This document shows, one piece after another, positions 60,217-64,000 of a stretch of DNA of 64,000 nucleotides. Made by a program: the position numbers and the translations under genes. Source of the DNA: Hyphococcus luteus (lineage in GTDB: Bacteria; Pseudomonadota; Alphaproteobacteria; Caulobacterales; Parvularculaceae); assembly GCF_002943565.1 (NCBI RefSeq), contig NZ_PJCH01000001.1, positions 62,001 to 126,000 on the forward strand, read 5' to 3'. The notes beneath the pieces were generated by a model. That model made no database searches. It saw nothing but the letters and a program-made list of their open reading frames with translations, and was not told the DNA's origin. Each line of letters starts with the position of its first letter. The first letter of the stretch is position 1.

Positions 60217-61571
60217 TCAAAGATTTGTTTGCTTCACGCCAGGACGGCGGCGCAGAGGACGAACGCGCCGCCGACGATCTGCGCTATCTCGCCGCCTCGG
60301 TGGAGCTCGCCGAGCCGACGGCGCCGAACGATTTCCGCAGCGTGACTTTCGCCATCGCAGCCGTGGTCACGGCGCTCCTCGTCTGGGCGGGCGTCGCCAA
60401 TATTCACGCGGTGACGCGCACCAAAGGCGAAGTCGCGCCCTCAAGCTCCTTGCGCACCGTTCAACACCCCACCGGCGGCGTCATAAAGGATATTCTCGTC
60501 GAGGAAGGCCAGCTCGTGAATGAAGGCGACCCGCTCGTCGCGCTTGTCGGCGACGGCGTCGTCGAGGATTTGCGCCAGGCGCGGGAAAAGCAGCAGACCC
60601 TTTATGCGCGCGAAGAGCGCTTTCGCGCCTTTATCGAGGGGCGCGAGCCGGATTTCAGTCATCTCGCCAACGCCGACGCGCGCTATATCGAAGAGCAGAA
60701 AAAGACCTTCCGCAGCATGCGCGGCGCGCTCATCGAAGAACGGGAAGTCATCGCCGAACAACGCCGGCAGAAAAACCAGATGCTGCAGGCGCTGAAGGAG
60801 CAAGCCGAAACCATCGCCAGCAACCTCAAAATCGCCGAGGAAATTTACGAACGCCGAAAAAGCCTTCTCGCCGAGGGCTATTTGCCGCGCATTCAGTTTC
60901 TCGAAACCGAACGCAATCTCAACGATCTCAAAGGCGCTGCCAAACAGATAGACCGCGACATTGAGCTCGCGCACACGGCGCTCGCCGAATACGATCAGCG
61001 CCTTGACCTGCAGGAGGCGAAAGCGCGCGACAACGCCTATGTGGCGCTCGACAACATCACCGCCGAAATCGCGCAAAATAAAGAGACGATCGAAAAGCTC
61101 GAAGCGCGCGCCCGGAGTCTGACCCTCGAATCTCCCGTGCGCGGGCTCGTCAAGGGCCTCAGCGTCAACTCGCTCGGCGGCGTCATCGGCCCCGGCCAGA
61201 TCATCGCCGAAATCGTGCCGCTCGACGACGAGCTGATCGTTGAAATCAAGATCTCGCCCAAAGACATCGGCAAAATACACGCCGGCCATGCCGTCGACGT
61301 GAAATTCAGCGCTTACGATTATTCCCGCTTCGGCTCGGTGCGCGGCGAACTCACCTACGTTTCCGCGACGACATTCTCCGGCGCGGGGGGCGAGCGCTAT
61401 TACCGCGGCAAGGTCTCGCTCGATAAAAACTATGTGGGGAGCGATCCGAGCCGGAACATCATCATTCCCGGCATGACGGTGATGGCGGACATCATTCTCG
61501 GCGACCGCACGCTTCTCGCCCATATCCTCTCGCCCGCCCGCAAAGTCGCCGAAAGCGCCTTTAAGGAGTAA
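60213..61571 (+). CDS. HlyD-family type I secretion membrane fusion protein
   Basis: This 452-residue periplasmic adaptor has a cytoplasmic N-terminus of about 45 residues, one membrane helix (VTFAIAAVVTALLVWAGVANI), a lipoyl-like half (RTVQHPTGGVIKDILVEEGQLVNEGDPLV) and a long coiled-coil hairpin (about 125-290). The second lipoyl half and beta-barrel follow (LTLESPVRGLVKGLSVNSLGGVIGPGQIIAEIVP), then the C-terminal PGMTVMADIILGDRTLLAHILSP typical of HlyD/PrtE/LapC. It links the ABC exporter to a TolC-like outer-membrane channel, which is not encoded in the window. It overlaps the exporter gene by 4 bases and precedes the ATPase gene by 4. Confidence 0.94.
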   Translation: MIKDLFASRQDGGAEDERAADDLRYLAASVELAEPTAPNDFRSVTFAIAAVVTALLVWAGVANIHAVTRTKGEVAPSSSLRTVQHPTGGVIKDILVEEGQLVNEGDPLVALVGDGVVEDLRQAREKQQTLYAREERFRAFIEGREPDFSHLANADARYIEEQKKTFRSMRGALIEEREVIAEQRRQKNQMLQALKEQAETIASNLKIAEEIYERRKSLLAEGYLPRIQFLETERNLNDLKGAAKQIDRDIELAHTALAEYDQRLDLQEAKARDNAYVALDNITAEIAQNKETIEKLEARARSLTLESPVRGLVKGLSVNSLGGVIGPGQIIAEIVPLDDELIVEIKISPKDIGKIHAGHAVDVKFSAYDYSRFGSVRGELTYVSATTFSGAGGERYYRGKVSLDKNYVGSDPSRNIIIPGMTVMADIILGDRTLLAHILSPARKVAESAFKE

Positions 61572-61575
61572 CCTT

Positions 61576-62511
61576 ATGAACGCCGAGACTTCCCTGAAAC
61601 CCGATGCGGACGCAAAAAGCGCGCCCGTCCAGATCGTTGTCTTTTCGGCGGACGCCGGCCACGCCCGCGCCATCGCCAGGGAGCAGGACGGCGCCTGCGC
61701 CATCTTCGACGATCTTGCGAAAACCGCGCAGCATCTCATGGACATCGAGGACGAGCGCGCCGTCCTCGTCGTCGATCTCCTCGGGTTTTCCGGCGACGGC
61801 CTTGAAGAGCTCGCCGAGTCCGTCGCCGGCCATGTCCCGACCGTTCTCATCTGCGAAGCCGCGCAAGAGCCGCACCTTCCCGAGATTCTTCTCGACGCGG
61901 CGTTCTTTGTCATCCATGCGCCGAGTTCGAAAGGAACGGTGAAATGCATCATCGAGGCGGCGCGCAAAAAAGCCGCGCAGACCCGCGCCGCGGGCGCGCA
62001 TTACCTCAAGCTTCTGGAAACGTTGAAAACTGCGGAAACGGGTAAATTCGTTTTCCGCACCATCCAGGAGGCGGAAACCCTGGCGCGCTTTTTGGCTTAC
62101 GCTTTCCCCGACCGCGCGGCGGCCGCCAAGGGCCTGACGGAGCTCATGCGCAATGCGGTCGAGCACGGCAATCTCGAAATCGGCTTTAAGGAAAAGGCGC
62201 GCCTCATCGAGGACGGCATGCTGGAAGCCGAAATCGACCGGCGTCTCGCCGATGACGCCTATCAGGGACGCGCCGCCGAGGCGGTGCTCGCGAAAAAACC
62301 CGAAGGCGTTTACGTCGTCATCACAGACAAAGGACCGGGTTTCGCCTGGAGCGATTTCACCAAATTTTCGCCCGACCGCGCCGCTTATAAAAACGGGCGC
62401 GGCATTCAGCTCGCCCGCCTCACCTGCTTCGACAAGCTCGCCTATAACGAAGCCGGCAATCAGGTGACGGTGTTTGCAGCAACGAATCACGGCCCCAAAG
62501 ACCTGACCTGA
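61576..62511 (+). CDS. pseudo-receiver / GHKL ATPase protein
   Basis: This 311-residue protein has two parts. Residues about 15-130 look like a receiver fold (VQIVVFSADAGHARAIAREQ, AVLVVDLLGFSGDGLEE, VPTVLICEAA, FFVIHAPSSKG). The first acidic pair is missing and the Lys position is not convincing, so phosphorylation is doubtful. Residues about 165-305 form an ATP-binding domain of the anti-sigma-kinase/HATPase_c_2 type with N-box LTELMRNAVEHGN, G1 VITDKGPGF and GRGIQLARL. There is no HisKA acceptor. RsbW-like proteins of this layout act as switch kinases or binding partners. AAGGAG at the end of the adaptor gene serves as ribosome site, so it is the last gene of the secretion operon and may regulate it. 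Confidence 0.85.
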   Translation: MNAETSLKPDADAKSAPVQIVVFSADAGHARAIAREQDGACAIFDDLAKTAQHLMDIEDERAVLVVDLLGFSGDGLEELAESVAGHVPTVLICEAAQEPHLPEILLDAAFFVIHAPSSKGTVKCIIEAARKKAAQTRAAGAHYLKLLETLKTAETGKFVFRTIQEAETLARFLAYAFPDRAAAAKGLTELMRNAVEHGNLEIGFKEKARLIEDGMLEAEIDRRLADDAYQGRAAEAVLAKKPEGVYVVITDKGPGFAWSDFTKFSPDRAAYKNGRGIQLARLTCFDKLAYNEAGNQVTVFAATNHGPKDLT

Positions 62512-62573
62512 ATGCCGGCGATATGATTTGCGGCGGCGCTCTTCTCGGGGGCTTTACAGGGAAATTTCGCGCT

Positions 62574-63233
62574 TCAGGCGCGGCGTGATTTGGAGAAACA
62601 GCGCTGAAACCAGCCGGCGGCGAGATCCGCCGCACGCTCGAGCGTTCCCGCTTCTTCGAAGAGATGGCTCGCGCCCGAAACCACCTCAAGCTTCTTTTCG
62701 CAGCGCAATTCCGCCAGCGCCTGCCGGTTCAGCTCCAGAACCTGCACGTCTTTGGAGCCCACGATCAATAATGTCGGCGCGCGGACAGCGTTGAGGGCGG
62801 CGGCGCCGGCGAGATCCGGCCGCCCGCCGCGGCTGACGACCGCCGCAACCTCAGCATGTTCGTCCGCGGCGGCCATGAGCGCCGCGCCAGCGCCGGTGCT
62901 CGCCCCGAAATAGCCGATCGGCAGCGCCTCGAAGCCAGCCTCGTTGCGCGCCCACGCCGTTGCTTCCAGCAAACGCCCGGCGAGGAGGCCGATGTCGAAA
63001 ACGTTCCCGCGGTCGGCGCTTTCCCCCTCAGTGAGAAGGTCGAAAAGCAAGGTTGCGACGCCCGCTTCGTTAAGGCGTTTAGCGACCATCGTATTGCGCG
63101 GGCTCAATCGGCTCGATCCGCTTCCGTGAGCAAACAAGACCAAACCCGGCGCCTTTTCCGGCGTCGAGAGAAATCCGGCGAGACGCCGGGGCGTCATGAC
63201 GACTTCCCGCGTTGAAAAACCAGAACTATTCAT
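62574..63233 (-). CDS. dienelactone hydrolase-like alpha/beta hydrolase
   Basis: This 219-residue alpha/beta hydrolase has the oxyanion strand LVLFAHGSGSSRLSPRN, nucleophile elbow GYFGASTGAGAAL (Ser), acid in LLIVGSKDVQV and His in SGASHLFEEAG. The pattern FxHGSGSSRxSPRNxxVAxxLxxxGxATLLFDLLT is that of a family often fused to, or found next to, phosphoribosyltransferase domains; none is present here. An esterase-type hydrolase is likely, substrate unknown. It is convergent with the secretion operon and divergent from the HPF/cold-shock fusion gene. Confidence 0.9.
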   Translation of the reverse strand: MNSSGFSTREVVMTPRRLAGFLSTPEKAPGLVLFAHGSGSSRLSPRNTMVAKRLNEAGVATLLFDLLTEGESADRGNVFDIGLLAGRLLEATAWARNEAGFEALPIGYFGASTGAGAALMAAADEHAEVAAVVSRGGRPDLAGAAALNAVRAPTLLIVGSKDVQVLELNRQALAELRCEKKLEVVSGASHLFEEAGTLERAADLAAGWFQRCFSKSRRA

Positions 63234-63435
63234 CTTTAAGCGCCTAAAGCATCGCGCCGGTTATTTTGCTTTCTTACTTAGCGCAAATATTCCACAATCG
63301 GCGCGTTATTGTCCCATCAAAGCTGCTGTAATATTCTCAATGAAGAGCTTGCCGCGCATATTGATCCACGTCAAACTACGGCGCTCCATCCGCTGCTAGC
63401 GAAATAAAGGCTAACCGTAGCGAGAGGTTTCCCTG

Positions 63436-63984
63436 ATGGAAACAGATCCTCACATCACTTTTGAAGACATGGCGCCCCCGGACGCGGTGCGCGCGCGGAT
63501 TGAGCAGGAAATCCAAAAACTTGAGCGTTTTTTCGGGCGGATCACGGCCTGCCGCGTTGCGGTCGGCAAGCCGCAAAAACACCATCGCCATGGTGATTTA
63601 TTCTCGGTGACTGTTCATTTGACCCTGCCCGGCGGCAAGGAAATCCACGCCGACCGCAACCCGCCGCTCGATCACGCCCATGAAGACATCTATGTGGCGA
63701 TCCGCGACGTCTTCGCGGCTGCGCGCCGCAAATTGCAGGATGAAGCGCGCAAACTGCGCGGCGACGTGAAACATCATGATGCGCCGCTCGAAGCCGTTAT
63801 CGCAACATTGGTTGCGGAAGAAGACTACGGTTTTCTTGAAACGGAAGACGGCCGTGAAGTGTATTTTCATCGCAATAGCGTCGCTAATGATGGTTTCGAC
63901 AAGCTGCAGACAGGCGCTCGCGTCGCCTTTGCCGAGGAGAGCGGCGACAAAGGTCCGCAGGCCACTTTCGTCAAACCGCTGTGA
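63436..63984 (+). CDS. ribosome hibernation factor (HPF/RaiA)-cold-shock domain fusion
   Basis: This 182-residue fusion has an S30AE/HPF-type domain at residues about 1-115 (VRARIEQEIQKLERFFGRITACRVAVGKPQKHHRHGDLFSVTVHLTLPGGKEIHADRNP, then DIYVAIRDVFAAARRKLQDEARK). A C-terminal cold-shock-like OB fold follows (about 123-182: ATLVAEEDYGFLETEDGREVYFHRNSV, with the RNP1-like GFLE and RNP2-like VYFH). Both parts bind RNA or the ribosome. Such fusions occur across proteobacteria and are presumed stress or hibernation factors. GAGAGG eight bases upstream supports the ATG. No GGAAC-type stress promoter is visible in the 202 bases before it. Confidence 0.93.
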   Translation: METDPHITFEDMAPPDAVRARIEQEIQKLERFFGRITACRVAVGKPQKHHRHGDLFSVTVHLTLPGGKEIHADRNPPLDHAHEDIYVAIRDVFAAARRKLQDEARKLRGDVKHHDAPLEAVIATLVAEEDYGFLETEDGREVYFHRNSVANDGFDKLQTGARVAFAEESGDKGPQATFVKPL

Positions 63985-64000
63985 TGCTTTTAAAATAGGA

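Overview
The window is about 64 kb of GC-rich (roughly 60 %) chromosomal DNA from an alphaproteobacterium. The evidence is the PhyR / EcfG-type general stress response, an HWE-family kinase, two TonB-dependent receptors and promoters of the GGAAC-N16/17-TGTT type. A marine or aquatic member of the Parvularculales/Caulobacterales side (Hyphomonadaceae- or Parvularculaceae-like) is my guess, not something the sequence proves. I see no rRNA, tRNA, CRISPR array, insertion sequence or phage.

Layout. 0-12.5 kb: a peptide and amino-acid scavenging block (S9 peptidase tail, P1/DmpA peptidase, exported amidohydrolase, M20 peptidase, APC permease, TonB-dependent receptor), then a TPR-sulfotransferase and a phytoene-desaturase-like flavoprotein. 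12.5-24.3 kb: an FMN alpha-hydroxyacid dehydrogenase, then a 3247-residue autotransporter cotranscribed with a small PEP-CTERM-like secreted protein. 24.4-33.1 kb: a head-to-head LuxR-type regulator / 7TM-DISM kinase pair, then MFS transporter, alpha/beta hydrolase, second TonB-dependent receptor and AraC regulator.

33.1-41.6 kb is a general-stress island. It holds phyR, a ribbon-helix-helix-like gene and an HWE kinase in one operon; an ECF sigma factor with a possible small anti-sigma gene; a Pmp3 gene preceded by a 29-residue membrane microprotein; YqjD/YqjE-like and DUF1328 envelope genes; and a diacylglycerol-kinase-like gene. Six promoters of one pattern (GGAAC, 16-17 bases, TGTT) drive these units. 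One of them faces an intergenic region with a long C-rich-loop hairpin, a good candidate for a stress-induced small RNA. No recognisable NepR is present.

41.8-53.6 kb: an SDR with two SnoaL-like genes, then a dense signalling block. This includes a histidine kinase whose membrane domain carries the copper/ethylene-binding residues of plant ETR1 at identical spacing, an Rcp1-like regulator, a tandem PilZ protein, a REC-PAS-LuxR regulator, two REC-kinase proteins and a large membrane kinase with its own REC protein.

53.8-62.5 kb: a five-gene, translationally coupled operon for a type I-like secretion system. It encodes an Asp/Gly/Val-rich 796-residue probable substrate, two ABC exporter subunits with complementary decay of their nucleotide-binding motifs, an HlyD-family adaptor and a pseudo-receiver/GHKL ATPase. 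A 14-base near-palindrome (CCCTCATNTGSGGG) occurs at four intergenic sites in the signalling block and upstream of this operon, suggesting one regulator ties them together. The window ends with a dienelactone-hydrolase-like gene and an HPF/cold-shock fusion.
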